DNA of 64,000 nt from Dendronephthya gigantea (Eukaryota > Cnidaria > Anthozoa > Malacalcyonacea > Nephtheidae). Positions 30,817-41,215 of this stretch are shown piece after piece. Numbering within the stretch: position 1 is the first letter of the stretch; each line of letters starts with the position of its first letter. Made by a program: the position numbers and the translations under genes. The notes beneath the pieces are model-generated. The model made no database searches. It worked only from the letters and a program-made list of their open reading frames with translations, and had not been told where the DNA came from. The stretch is taken from the NCBI RefSeq assembly GCF_004324835.1, contig NW_021163034.1, positions 1,330,501-1,394,500 on the forward strand. Reading direction: 5' to 3'.

Positions 30817-32415
30817 ATGATGTTGGAAGAAATTGTGGGAATGATTCTGTCAGTGTTTTCGCTTATCCTCAACGAAACGCCTCGTGTGTCTTTGCGAGAA
30901 CAACTTCATGAGGCAGACGATTCTAGTGAAAGGCAACCGATGGAGGTAGATAAATGGCTGCCATATATCAATAAAGAATACGAGAACATTAATAGCGACG
31001 ATGAATTGATTTCGTCATTGCCCGAATTCACTAGACAAAGATTGGCAGAATATTGCAGGATTGGTGATGTCGCAACGGTCCAAATTGTGAGTTATCGCAA
31101 GTCTATTCGCAAAAGTTTTTGGACAAGTCTAAGTATAACAATCGCTATTATACCCCTAACGGCATTTCTGATGGCTTTTTTATATTTGGATTTCAAGACA
31201 AATGATCTTTGCGTAGAATGGCAATATCACAACCACAGTTTACCGTTGTCTGTAAAACATACTCGATTGATTGGCCACCTTGTGGAAGTGTTAATAGCGA
31301 ACCTTTGGTTTCCCCTGACAACTGCGGTGCTGTTCAGCTGGAAAGTTTTTAAAATTAAGTACTTTTCAACTTTTTATGTTGGTCTTATTTTTGGATTCAT
31401 GGTAGTTATCTATTACTTATTTTTAATGGTATTTGGGGCCTACGAGACGCACGTGTATTACAAATCTCCTGCAAATGTTCTTTTCTTTATTGGAATAATC
31501 ATCTGTTGTGTGGTGATATTGCACAATATTCGAGCCAGTGAGCAGAACATATCTTATTCCAACTTCCATATATTGTCTTTGATATCGTCAGAGTTTCTCC
31601 TGGGTTCTCTGCTGGCATACATTCACAGATACGGCATAGTTCTTTTCTTCAATGGTGTAAAAGAAGAACAATATAAGTTTATGATCGCTGCTATGACTCC
31701 TGCGTCAGCCATCATTCCTGCAGCAATCCTGAAGCACATTGCGTTGAAGCAAAGTTCCGAGGTAGTAAATCCCGGTCGGAGTTTTGTGCTGGTGTACTGT
31801 ATTCGAGGTGCAGTGATTTACCTATACCGTACCATGCAAGCGGACTTTAAAAACATTTGGCTGTTCGTTGGACTTTCATTGTTTTCTGGTGTTTTGAACT
31901 TTTTGAAGAAAGCAACCAATCGCTTAAGAATGAGATTGTGGAGTTACATCATCTCACGGTTGAGGCGAACTGTTTGCTGTCAAAGCATTCACGAAATGCC
32001 TCGTGACACACCACACTACAGAAGATTAAGAGCGGATTTAGAAATTCAAGACATGCTTTTTGAGTACATTACACTAGTTCTAAGTCAAGGAACCTTGGTC
32101 TTGTACATTGTGGAAAGTTTTAAACTTTCTGTTTCATCCATCATTTACGAGTCTTTGAGGAACATCGCTATTGGCATTGGAATCGACTTCTTTTTCAATG
32201 TCTTATCCAATTTTGTTCAAATCCATTACTACAACATTCCAATTAGTCGCTTGTGGTCGAAGTACTGGAAACGACATATGTTGGCTAACGTCATCATTCT
32301 CATGGTGATGGTGTCGTATTTCACCCCAGTCCTTGTCTCCGTTTTTCATGCGCGCGTGACTAAGAATGGGGCGAGGAACGGAACCTACATAGTAAATAAT
32401 TGCACGTCGTTTTAG
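30817..32415 (+). CDS. M17: intact 11-TM array-family protein, 532 aa
   Basis: Group A. Two ATGs stand in tandem (30,817 and 30,820); the second is the family position (MLEEIVGM), and I annotate the first. The head has QLHEADDSSERQPMEVDKW, with V for the usual E. Other private changes are FKIKYFSTFY before segment 3, KATNRLRM in the basic loop and CCQSIHEM. The tail is VTKNGARNGTYIVNNCTSF as in M12. Immediately after the stop the 3' flank is cut short and a MITE begins 15 bases downstream. Confidence 0.8.
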   Translation: MMLEEIVGMILSVFSLILNETPRVSLREQLHEADDSSERQPMEVDKWLPYINKEYENINSDDELISSLPEFTRQRLAEYCRIGDVATVQIVSYRKSIRKSFWTSLSITIAIIPLTAFLMAFLYLDFKTNDLCVEWQYHNHSLPLSVKHTRLIGHLVEVLIANLWFPLTTAVLFSWKVFKIKYFSTFYVGLIFGFMVVIYYLFLMVFGAYETHVYYKSPANVLFFIGIIICCVVILHNIRASEQNISYSNFHILSLISSEFLLGSLLAYIHRYGIVLFFNGVKEEQYKFMIAAMTPASAIIPAAILKHIALKQSSEVVNPGRSFVLVYCIRGAVIYLYRTMQADFKNIWLFVGLSLFSGVLNFLKKATNRLRMRLWSYIISRLRRTVCCQSIHEMPRDTPHYRRLRADLEIQDMLFEYITLVLSQGTLVLYIVESFKLSVSSIIYESLRNIAIGIGIDFFFNVLSNFVQIHYYNIPISRLWSKYWKRHMLANVIILMVMVSYFTPVLVSVFHARVTKNGARNGTYIVNNCTSF

Positions 32416-32430
32416 TGATTGTTGTAATAC

Positions 32431-32636
32431 AAGCAATGTTATATAAAACATGGAAGCATGTATCCTCCCAATATTGTTTTTGCGTACAATGAATGAAAGG
32501 AAACAGGGGGGTGTAGTTGCCCTCCCCCTAGTGGTACTTTTGAGGGCCAATTACACCCCTGTTAGCATTTTAGCAAATTCACAAAACAATATTGGCCAGA
32601 AGGATACATGCTTATATGTTTTATATAACATTGCTT
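32431..32636. mobile_element. MITE with AAGCAATGTTATATAAAA ends, copy 3
   Basis: Same arms as the other two copies, with GGGGGGTGTAGTTGCC in the centre. It lies almost directly after the M17 stop codon. Confidence 0.72.
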
Positions 32637-32823
32637 ATATTTTATGCAGGGGGGTCCGCTTTCTCCCAAAATGACTGCTTAAAAAGGCCCTGGATAAAAT
32701 AAAATTAATACTCTCCCGGCTGTAATCCTGGAATAACCCAGAGAACATCGTAATAATAGCAAGGGAAAACGATTAACGAACACAATGGTATCTACAGTAT
32801 TGAGATGAATAAATAGAAAATGC

Positions 32824-32930
32824 GCGAAAATATGGAATTTCTAGCGTTGAGAATGATATCGAAGGAGTGAGCGCAGCGAACGAGTGAGATACCTTTCTCA
32901 ACACGAGAAATAAATTCCATATTTCCAAGC
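32824..32930. repeat. Imperfect inverted repeat
   Basis: AAATATGGAATTTCTAGCGT near 32,827 is mirrored by AATAAATTCCATATTT near 32,910-32,926. The centre reads GGAGTGAGCGCAGCGAACGA. It may be an old MITE. Confidence 0.45.
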
Positions 32931-33110
32931 ATCCATGCATTCCAGATCGGTGGATCAAACACGATAATCGCACATGTGTTATTATCATAAATAATCGCAC
33001 ATGTATTATTATCGCTTTTCAAAATGGCAGATTCGTCAATAAAACACTGCATTTTATATAATAAAGCAATTTATTTTATTCATCTCAATGGTCTACAACC
33101 ATCCGTTAAT

Positions 33111-33293
33111 ATGCTGCAGGAAATCATGGGAACAATTTTGTTAGTTGTTTCCCTTATTTTGAGCGAAGCACCGCATGTGTCTTTGCGAAACCCCAGTTTC
33201 GTTGCTAGCTCGACGTGTGAGGGACTCATATTCAAATATTCGTGCTCTACATTATTTTCTTCTTTTGAAATCGATTGTTTCACCGGTCAGTGA
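33111..33293 (+). pseudogene. M18: N-terminal remnant, 60 codons
   Basis: MLQEIMGTILLVVSLILSEA is clearly the family head with family-like PHVSLR after it, then unrelated sequence ending CFTGQ and stop. The rest of the gene is absent. The same truncated form occurs as M20, so the truncation came before that duplication. A 60-residue product with one hydrophobic segment is possible but not supported by anything beyond the open frame. Confidence 0.6.
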
Positions 33294-33464
33294 ACACTAA
33301 TTAAAATATGAAAATGCAAGCCTCCAATTATCCATGCTGGCAAATTTCATTGTTAAATATACTCTGGTATTTGTAATTGCCTTTAACATAAGATTTAGAT
33401 TTATTAAAAGAATCAATTTCGCAGTCAGAGACTGAATTACTTTGGATAAGCATGGTTAATTCGT

Positions 33465-33472
33465 CTTCCTGC
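33465..33472 (+). promoter_or_regulatory. CTTCCTGC motif upstream of M19
   Basis: It occurs about 125 bases before the start of M19, in a group C flank duplicated at 35,755-35,762 before M21. No TATA box is evident in group C. Confidence 0.35.
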
Positions 33473-33594
33473 TCGTGGGAAATGAATTGCTCGGCTCAGT
33501 TTAATTTTGGAATGAACCAGAGTCCATTGTAAGCCGCAAAATATTTCTCGCGTGCCCTCTTCCCCCAGATCGAGTTTACAGCTATCCGTCAATC

Positions 33595-34965
33595 ATGTTG
33601 GAAGAAATTGTGGGAATCGTTTTGCCAGTGTTTTCGCTTTTCCTAAACGACGCGCCGCGTTTGTCATTTTCTACTTTTTATGTTGGTCTTATTTTTGGAT
33701 TAACGGCAGTTATCTATTATCTATTGCTACTGGTATTTGGAGCCTATGGTACACATATGTATTATAGATATCCTTTAAATGCTCTTTTCTTTACCGGAAT
33801 AATCACTGGCAGTATTGTCGTATTACGCAATATTCGAGCCAGCGAACCGACTGTGTCTTATTCTAACTTTCATATATTCGCTCTTGTATCGTCAGAATTA
33901 CTCGTGTGTACTGTACTAACATTTGTTTACAGATACGGCACAATTCCTGTCTTTATAAGTGTGAAAGAAGAGCAATATAAGTTTCTGGTCGCTGCTATGG
34001 CTCCTGCGACGGCCATCATTCCTGCAGCAATCTTGAAGCACATTGCGTTGATGCGAAGTTCCGAGGTAGTACATCCCGGTCGGAGTTTTGTTCTAGTGTA
34101 CTGTATTCGAGGTGGTGTAATTTACGTATACCGAACCATGCAAGCGGACTTTAAAAACATTTGGCTGTTCGTTGGACTTTCATTGTTTTCCGGGGTTTTG
34201 AATTTTTTGAAGAAAGCAACCTATCGCTTAAGAATGAGACTGTGGAGTTACATCATCTCACGGTTGAAGCGAACTGTTTGCTGTCAAAGACTTCACGAAA
34301 TGCCTCGTGACCAGGGCCGTCCTCAGGATATTTTACAGGGGGGTGTAAGGTCATCTTAACCGACTGATCGACGGACTTGTACCGACTACACTCTGGATGA
34401 AACTTTGTCAAGTTTATATTGGATCGGTCTATAGTGTCAAAAATATTTTTGTCTGCCGACTAAAATAGCAATTTTACCGACTGAACCTCAGAATAAACGT
34501 TTTTCTGGGGGTGTGTGACACCCCCCCAAACCCCCCCGTAACTCCGGGCCTGCTCGTGACACACCACACTACAGAAGATTAAGAGCGGATTTAGAAATTC
34601 AAGATATGCTTTTTGAGTACATTACACTTGTTGTAAGTCAAGGGATGTTGGTTTTGTACATTGTAGAAAGTTTTAAACTTTCTGTTTCGTCCATCGTTTA
34701 CGAGACTTTGAGGAACATGGTTATTGGCATTGGAATCGACTTCTTTTTCAATGTCTTATCCAATTTTGTTCAAATTCATCACTTCAACATTCCAATTAGT
34801 CGTGTGTGGTCAAAGTACTGGAGAAGACATATGTTGGCTAACCTCGTTTTTGCTTTGACCATGTTGTACTATAGCCCAGTCCTTCTCTCGGTTTTTCATG
34901 CGCGCGCCAATGGGACTGGCGCAAGGAACGGGACATACATAGCTAAAAACTGTACCTTACTTTAG
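33595..34965 (+). pseudogene. M19: array member with internal deletion and a MITE insertion
   Basis: The head (MLEEIVGIVLPVFSLFLNDAPRLS) jumps straight to FSTFYVGLIFG at the start of segment 3, losing about 155 codons including segments 1-2. The frame is kept over the junction. In the basic loop, after MPRD, a 241-bp MITE is inserted with an 8-bp target duplication. The coding sequence then resumes (TPHYRRLRADLEIQ) and runs to the normal stop. Group C. Two independent lesions make it non-functional. Confidence 0.85.
34312..34552. mobile_element. hAT-type MITE, 241 bp, inside M19
   Basis: It begins CAGGGCCGTCC and ends GGGCCTG, with an exact 8-bp duplication CTCGTGAC (34,304-34,311 and 34,553-34,560). 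The CAGGG ends and 8-bp duplications are typical of hAT transposons. It has no coding capacity. Confidence 0.88.
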
Positions 34966-35400
34966 TCCGGGCCTAACAAGAATTTTTGGTAACTTAAGAT
35001 TCTCCATTTAGTCCATCAAGTAGGTTGTAGATTCAAGCCTTAAAGTAGAGTTGGCCCGGGAGGGGTTAATTCGTAGTCACATGACTTTAAATAAATGCAA
35101 TGTTTCCCGCCAGGGAAAGAAGAGAAAAATTGTTGCCCGCATATTGTCATAACAAAGTATTTTGAAATGAAATTGTTGTGTAACATGTATGTTTTTGTTC
35201 CGATATAACAAAACACTTAATGTTCGCTACACCTCGGGAAATAGTGAGTTTTGTTTTCCCTCGGGTCTCAATGTTTCCCTCGACTTCGTCTCCGGAAACA
35301 TTCAGACTCTTGGGAAAACAAAACTCACTATTTCCCTCGGGAGCATACATTAAGTGTATGTTATTTTATTCATCTTAATGGTCTACAACCATCCGTTAAT
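34966..35400. other. Spacer M19-M20
   Basis: It has the M19 3' flank and an inverted-repeat element (35,212-35,358). It is followed by TTATTTTATTCATCTTAATGG, the leader seen before M18. No gene is supported. Confidence 0.5.
35212..35358. mobile_element. Foldback or MITE with ACACTTAATGT ends
   Basis: ACACTTAATGT on the left is mirrored by ACATTAAGTGT on the right. Inside, GGGAAATAGTGAGTTTTGTT is mirrored by AACAAAACTCACTATTTCCC. The arms cover most of the element, so the RNA or single strand would form a long hairpin. Confidence 0.75.
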
Positions 35401-35583
35401 ATCCTCCAGGAAATCATGGGAACAATTTTGTTAGTTGTTTCCCTTATTTTGAGCGAAGCACCGCATGTGTCTTTGCGAAACCCCAGTTTCGTTGCTAGCT
35501 CGACGTGTGAGGGACTCAAATTCAAATATTCGTGTTCTACATTATTTACTTCTTTTGAAATCGATTGTTTCACCGGTCAGTGA
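35401..35583 (+). pseudogene. M20: N-terminal remnant, sister of M18
   Basis: Same 60-codon frame as M18 (LQEIMGTILLVV... to CFTGQ), but the start codon is ATC. Its flanks, up to the CTTCCTGC before M21, match those of M18 up to M19, so M18-M19 and M20-M21 form a tandem duplication. Confidence 0.65.
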
Positions 35584-35754
35584 ACACTAAATATGAAAAT
35601 GCAAGCCTCCAATTATCCATGCTTGCAAATTTCATTGTTAATTATACTCTGGTATTTGTAATTGCCGTTTAATATAAGATTTAGATTTATTAAAAGAACC
35701 AATTTCGCAGTCAGAGACTGAATTACATTGCGTGGTTAAGGATGGTTAATTCGT

Positions 35755-35762
35755 CTTCCTGC
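35755..35762 (+). promoter_or_regulatory. CTTCCTGC motif upstream of M21
   Basis: It lies about 125 bases before the M21 ATG. It is the same motif as in groups A and B; here it is followed by TTGTGGGAAATAAATTGCTC instead of a clear TATA box. Confidence 0.4.
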
Positions 35763-35884
35763 TTGTGGGAAATAAATTGCTCGGCTCAGTTTAATCTTGG
35801 AATGAACCAGAGACCATTGTAAGCCGCAAAATAATTCTCGCGTGCCCTCTTCCCCCAGATCGAGTTTACAGCTATCCGTCAATT

Positions 35885-37480
35885 ATGTTGGAAGAAATTG
35901 TGGGAATCGTTTTGCCAGTGTTTTCGCTTTTCCTAAACGAAGCGCCGCGTTTGTCATTCCGAGAACAACCTCGTTCGACGGGCGACGACTCAAGTGAAGG
36001 CAGTGTTATAGTCGAAGATAAATGGCCGCCATATATCAACAAAGAATACGAGGACCTCAATAATGACGACGAATTAACTTTGCCATTGCTCGAATCAACT
36101 AGTGAAAGATCAACAGACTATCACAGGCTTGGTGATGTCTCATCTGAGCTTGTGAGTTATCGTGAGTCCATTTGGAAAAGCCTTTGGACAAGTCTAAGTA
36201 TAACCATCGCTATTATGCCCATAACAGCTTTCATGATGGCGTTTATATATTTGGATTTGAAGACAACTGATCTTTGCATAGAATGGGAATATCACAGCCA
36301 CAGTTTGCTGTTGTCTGTAAAACGACTTCGAGTGATTGGCGACAGTGTGGAAGCAATAATAATAAACCTTTGGTTTCCCCTGACAACTGCAGTGCTGTTC
36401 AGCTGGAAAGTTTTTAAAATGAAATACTTTTCTACTTTTTATGTTGGTCTCATTTTTGGATTAACGGCAGTTATCTATTACCTATTGCTACTGGTATTTG
36501 GAGCCTATGGTACACATATGTATTATAGATATCCTTTAAATGTTCTTTTCTTTACCGGAATAATCACTGGCAGTGTTGTCGTATTACGCAATATTCGAGC
36601 CAGCGAACCGACTGTGTCTTATTCTAACTTTCATATATTCGCTCTGGTTTCGTCAGAATTACTCGTGTGTACTGTACTAACATTTGTTTACAGATACGGT
36701 ACAATTCCTTTCTTTATAAGTGTGAAAGAAGAGCAATATAAGTTTCTGGTTGCTGCTATGGCTCCTGCGTTGGCTATTATTCCTGCAGCAATCCTGAAGC
36801 ACAGTGCGTTGATGCGAAGTTCCGGGGTAGTGCATCCCGGTCGGAGTTTTGTTCTAGTGTACTGTATTCGAGGTGGAGTGATTTACGTATACAGAACCAT
36901 GCAAGCGGACTTCACAAACATTTGGCTGTTCGTTGGACTTTCATTGTTTTCCGGTGTTTTGAATTTTTTGAAGAAAGCAACCTATCGCGTAAGAATGAGA
37001 TTGTGGAGTTACATCATCTCACGGTTGAAGCGAACTGTTTGCTGTCAAAGACTTAACGAAATGCCTCGTGACACACCACACTACAGAAGGTTAAGAGCGG
37101 ATTTAGAAATTCAGGACATGCTTTTTGAATACATTACACTAGTTTTAAGTCAAGGGATGTTGGTCTTGTACATTGTGGACAGTTTTAAACTTTCTGTTTC
37201 ATCCGTCGTTTACGAGACTTTGAGGAACATCGTTATTGGCATTGGAATCGACTTCTTTTTCAATGTTTTATCCAATTTTGTTCAAATTCATTACTACAAC
37301 ATTCCAATTAGTCGTGTGTGGTCAAGGTACTGGAAACGACATATGTTGGCTAACCTCATTTTTGCTTTGACCATGGTATCGTACTATAGCCCAGTCCTTC
37401 TCTCGGTTTTTCAGGCGCGCGCCAATGGGACTGGCGCAAGGAACGGGACATACATAGCTAAAAACTGTACCTTACTTTAG
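35885..37480 (+). CDS. M21: intact 11-TM array-family protein, 531 aa
   Basis: Group C and the reference for the residue numbers given under M1. The start is MLEEIVGIVLPVFSL. The head has REQPRSTGDDSSEGSVIVEDKWPPY. The loop 1-2 sequon NHS is lost (SHS), but the tail keeps NGT, NGT and NCT. Segment 11 has FALTMVSYYSPVLLS, a version shared only with M19. It is the intact twin of the broken M19 in the duplicated pair. Confidence 0.83.
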   Translation: MLEEIVGIVLPVFSLFLNEAPRLSFREQPRSTGDDSSEGSVIVEDKWPPYINKEYEDLNNDDELTLPLLESTSERSTDYHRLGDVSSELVSYRESIWKSLWTSLSITIAIMPITAFMMAFIYLDLKTTDLCIEWEYHSHSLLLSVKRLRVIGDSVEAIIINLWFPLTTAVLFSWKVFKMKYFSTFYVGLIFGLTAVIYYLLLLVFGAYGTHMYYRYPLNVLFFTGIITGSVVVLRNIRASEPTVSYSNFHIFALVSSELLVCTVLTFVYRYGTIPFFISVKEEQYKFLVAAMAPALAIIPAAILKHSALMRSSGVVHPGRSFVLVYCIRGGVIYVYRTMQADFTNIWLFVGLSLFSGVLNFLKKATYRVRMRLWSYIISRLKRTVCCQRLNEMPRDTPHYRRLRADLEIQDMLFEYITLVLSQGMLVLYIVDSFKLSVSSVVYETLRNIVIGIGIDFFFNVLSNFVQIHYYNIPISRVWSRYWKRHMLANLIFALTMVSYYSPVLLSVFQARANGTGARNGTYIAKNCTLL

Positions 37481-38530
37481 TCCGGGTCTAACAAGAATTT
37501 TAATTAACTTAAGACTCTCCATTTAGTCTATCAAGTAGGGTGTAGATTGAAGCCTTAAAAGCAGTGTCGCCCGGGGGGACGGTTAATATTGGGCCTAATA
37601 ATCAGTTCTGCCAGTCAGGCAAGTTTTTATTGTTAGCTATGATAGTAACAAAAGAAGTCCGTCGAGCAGAACTGGATATATAAATTATATTCACCCTCCA
37701 TCCTCCAGCCCACCCCAATGACCCCATTGTCGTTCTAGTTACGCCACTGGATGACTGTTGAGGATAACAAAAAAATATTTTGCCCAAGCTGACCTCCCCC
37801 CGTCCCCGTTATTCAACAGTTAACATCGTGAACAGCACAGAAATAATTATTTCATCGAAATGCAAGTTGAGAGGAAGTGAAGATTTACCAAGCATATAAA
37901 AACTGATGAAACATGAATCTATAATGTTGACTGATAAATTTCTCGATCCTTCGAGCCACTGATTGCCTTCGTAGGATTAAATCTTCGAACGAGAGCTTTT
38001 AGATCGAAAAGTGGCGAACCTTTTTTAACTATTTCAGACATGTTATATACACCACATTTGATTATTTATTCAAATCACTCTAACGCTGCTCGTTTAGTAA
38101 AGACACACACGCTGCTCGCTGGTTTAGTAAAAACACAAAGGTAGTCTGGATATTATCTAGCACTATTCTTATCTGAATTGATGCATATGTATCATAGCTG
38201 GATCAGTAAATATTTTTTTTAATAAAATTGATATATACTTATTCGACCTTTTTCGTTTTCGATATGGAAAATAACTCAGCAAACAAATTCTCGACACACT
38301 TTCATTTGCCTTTTATAAACGTCATCTTTCATAAAGTGCACGTCGCTAGTCGCTAACTCGAGTTTTCTTTAGTCAACCGAGGCAATACCGTGAAGATTTC
38401 GCAGAAATTGCCGCACAAATTTTGTCGGAAAAAATCACATAACGTTGATCATTGTGTAATCCAGGCGGGAAAAAATGGAGTGATCGTATTTTTACCGAGT
38501 ATAATCGTATCTATAAAGCAATCTGTCAAT
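37481..38530. other. Spacer M21-M22
   Basis: No gene is supported. After the M21 3' flank, about 37,800-38,370 repeats the block seen at 22,070-22,600 (GCAAGTTGAGAGGAAGTGAA, CTGGATATTATCTAGCACT). A short local duplication, ACGCTGCTCG...TTTAGTAAA, occurs at about 38,091-38,140. AGTTACGCCACTGG near 37,737-37,750 resembles a hAT MITE end, but no partner was found. Confidence 0.45.
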
Positions 38531-38749
38531 ATGTTCGAAGAATTTCTAGAAATGATTTTGCCACTTTTTTCTCTTTTCGTAAACGAAACGTCGGATGTCT
38601 CTTTCCGAGAGCTACATAACCAGACAGTTTGCAATTCAGGAAACTCGACTGGTACCGATAGTCGAAGTTCAATGGCTGCTATGCATATATTAACAACGAA
38701 TACGAGAGCTTTGATACGACGACTTCTATACATTGGCTGGATTAACTGA
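38531..38749 (+). pseudogene. M22: decayed N-terminal fragment
   Basis: MFEEFLEMILPLFSLFVNET starts like a group D or E member. The head then departs from frame after GTDSRSS: the DNA still resembles the ATGGCTGC...ATATC...AACGAATACG stretch that codes PYINKEY. It ends in spacer near the DELTS position. No membrane segments remain. Confidence 0.65.
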
Positions 38750-39149
38750 ACAAAGATTAACAAGTCCCAACTATTGAATCGTCTACAGCAATTCTCGATT
38801 TAAACACCAGATCTGTTGTATAATCCAAGCATGAAAAATATGGAAACCTACCAAAGTGTTCAATTTCAAACTTGAACCTAAATAAAATTGAAATATAGCT
38901 AATTTATTTTCATCAACGATTTTATTTTCGATTTGCGAAAAACCGGGCAAGGAAATGGTCCTTTGATATATTCATTTGTTTTGGCCGCACTTTTTAATTC
39001 ATTCTACTTTTAAAAATGTCGTGAAGATTACAGGCACGTTAAAAGACAGGCGGTATAGATAACATTGACCATAGTATAATTTTATCGGAAAAGATTCAGT
39101 AATCCTTTGCGCCACCGACTGATAATAGTTTCCAAAGCGATCCGTCAAT
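38750..39149. other. Group D 5' flank of M23
   Basis: Repeated with small changes before M24 (about 42,520-42,926) and M26 (about 46,180-46,570). It includes ATAAAATTGAAATATAGCTA and AAGATTGCAGGCACGTTAAA-type text. There is no clear TATA box at the distance seen in groups A and B. Confidence 0.5.
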
Positions 39150-40745
39150 ATGCTGTCAGAAATTCTTGAAATTATTTTATCTTTTTTTTCACTTTTCACG
39201 AACGAAACGCCGCATGTGGCTTTCCGAAAACAATCTGATCAGACAGGCGACGACTCAAGTGAAAGCCGTCTGGCAGTCGAAGATAAATGGCTGCCGTATA
39301 TCAACAAAGAATATGGCAACTTCAATAATGACGACGACTTGACTTCTTTCTTGCCTGAATTACCAAGAGAAAGATCAACAGACTATCGTAGGCTTGGTGA
39401 TGTCTCATCTGAGCTTGTGAGTTATCGGGAGTCCATTTGGAATAGCTTTCGGACTAGTCTAAATGTAACAATCGCTATTGTGCCCCTAACGACTTTGACG
39501 GTGGCATTTTTGTATCTGGATTTGAAGACAACTGATCTTTGCATAGAATGGCAATATCATAACCACACTTTACCGTTGTCTGTAAAACGACTTCGAGTGA
39601 TTGGCGACAGTGTAGAAGCGATAATAATAAACCTTTGGTTTCCCCTGACAACTGCGGTGCTGTTCAGCTGGAAGGTTTTCAAAATGAAGTACTTTTCTAC
39701 TTTTTATGTTGGTGTTATTTTTGGATTCGGGGTAGTTATCCTTTACCTGGTTTTACTGGTATTTGGGGTTTACAGCACCTACCAATTCTACATCTATCTT
39801 GCAAATACTTTTACATTTATTGGATTTATAGTTTGTGGTATGGTGTTAATGCGCAATATTCGAGCCTGCGAACACGCCGTATCTTATTCTAATTTTCATA
39901 TAATGGTGCTGGTGTCATCGGAATTTCTCGTGTGTGCTCTGCTGTCATACGTCTACAGATTTGGCATAATTCCTTTTTTCAACAGCGTGGAAGAACAACA
40001 ATATAAGTTCCTTATTGCTGCTATGGCACCCGCGTTGGCCAGTATTCCCGCAGCAATCCTGAAGCACATTGCGTTGAGGCAAAGTTCCGAGATAATAAAT
40101 CCCGGTAGGAGTTTTGTCCTGGCGTACTGTATTCGAGGTGGTGTAATTTATGTATACCGTACCATGCAAGCGGACTTCACAAACATTTGGTTGTTCGTTG
40201 GACTTTCATTATTTTCTGGTGCTTTGAACTTTTTGGCGAAAGCAACCGATCGCGTAAGAATGAGATTGTGGAGTTACATCATCTCACGGTTGAGGCGAAC
40301 TGTTTGCTGTCAAAGACTTCACGAGATGCCTTTTAACACACCACACTACAGAAGGTTAAGAGCGGATTTAGAAATTCAAGACATGCTTTTTGAGTACATT
40401 ACACTAGTTCTAAGTCAAGGAACCTTGGTCTTGTACATTAGAGAAAGTTTTAAACTTTCTGTTTCATCCATCATTTACGAGTCTTTGAGGAACGTTGCTA
40501 TTGGCATTGGAATCGACTTCTTTTTCAATGTTTTATCCAATTTTGTTTAAATCCATTACTACAACATTCCAATTTGTCGCGTGTGGTCAAAGTACTGGAA
40601 ACGACATATGTTGGCTAACCTCATCGTTGTCATGGTGATGGTGTCGTACTTTAGCCCAGTCCTTCTCTCGGTTTTTCAAGGGCGAAACAATCAGACTAAT
40701 GCAAGGAATATAACGTACATAGTCAGAAACTGCACGTTATTTTAG
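39150..40745 (+). pseudogene. M23: array member with one nonsense codon
   Basis: Group D (MLSEILEIILSFFSLF). The frame is 532 codons long, interrupted only by TAA at 40,548-40,550, where all others have CAA in FVQIHYYN. The remaining 64 codons run on in frame to the normal stop. A truncated product would lack segment 11 and the glycosylated tail. Segments 3-5 are of an unusual type (FGVYSTYQFYIY... RACEHAVSYSNFHIMVL) shared only with M27. As one base alone is at fault, it could be an allele of a working gene or a sequencing error. Confidence 0.82.
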
Positions 40746-40843
40746 GCTCTCGCCACATTGTAACAAGAGTAAGGAAGTTGAAAGTTGAAAACTTCATTTG
40801 TATTGTATCATACTGCCAGAACTGAAAATGAGACTATTATGAG

Positions 40844-40995
40844 CAGTAGCGTAGCCAGCCTGACGATTTGTCCCGCTATGCTAATATTTTGGTGTTCATT
40901 GACTGTGAAAACAATGAATTTCTAAAGATATGAATAATTATAATAACTTGAAATTTACATTGCGGGACAAAATTGTCAGGCTGATTACGCCACTG
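40844..40995. mobile_element. hAT-type MITE, 152 bp, copy 1
   Basis: CAGTAGCGTAGCCAGCCTGA is mirrored by TCAGGCTGATTACGCCACTG. The target duplication ATTATGAG (40,836-40,843 and 40,996-41,003) is exact. Further copies lie at 45,437 and 59,624. Confidence 0.88.
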
Positions 40996-41215
40996 ATTAT
41001 GAGTATTAAGGTAAAGGATGTTCAGGTGATCATAGTAAACACTATCTTTTCATTTTTAACTACATAACTTTAGCACACTAGAGTTTATGAATTCTTGTCA
41101 TGGGAACAAGCAGGAATTTCGTTTTAGCGTAGGTAAACTTGAAAAAGAAAACCGTCTAAGTTGCACAAAACGGAACTTCGAATGACTCATGAAAAAACCA
41201 GACACAGTACTAAAA

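Larger units (their letters stand above)
32416..33110. other. Spacer M17-M18
   Basis: Contains a MITE copy (32,431-32,636) and flank duplicated from after M12 and M15. There is an imperfect inverted repeat (about 32,824-32,930) and a two-copy direct repeat GATAATCGCACATGTGTTAT / AATAATCGCACATGTATTAT (about 32,960-33,013). No gene is supported. Confidence 0.5.
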
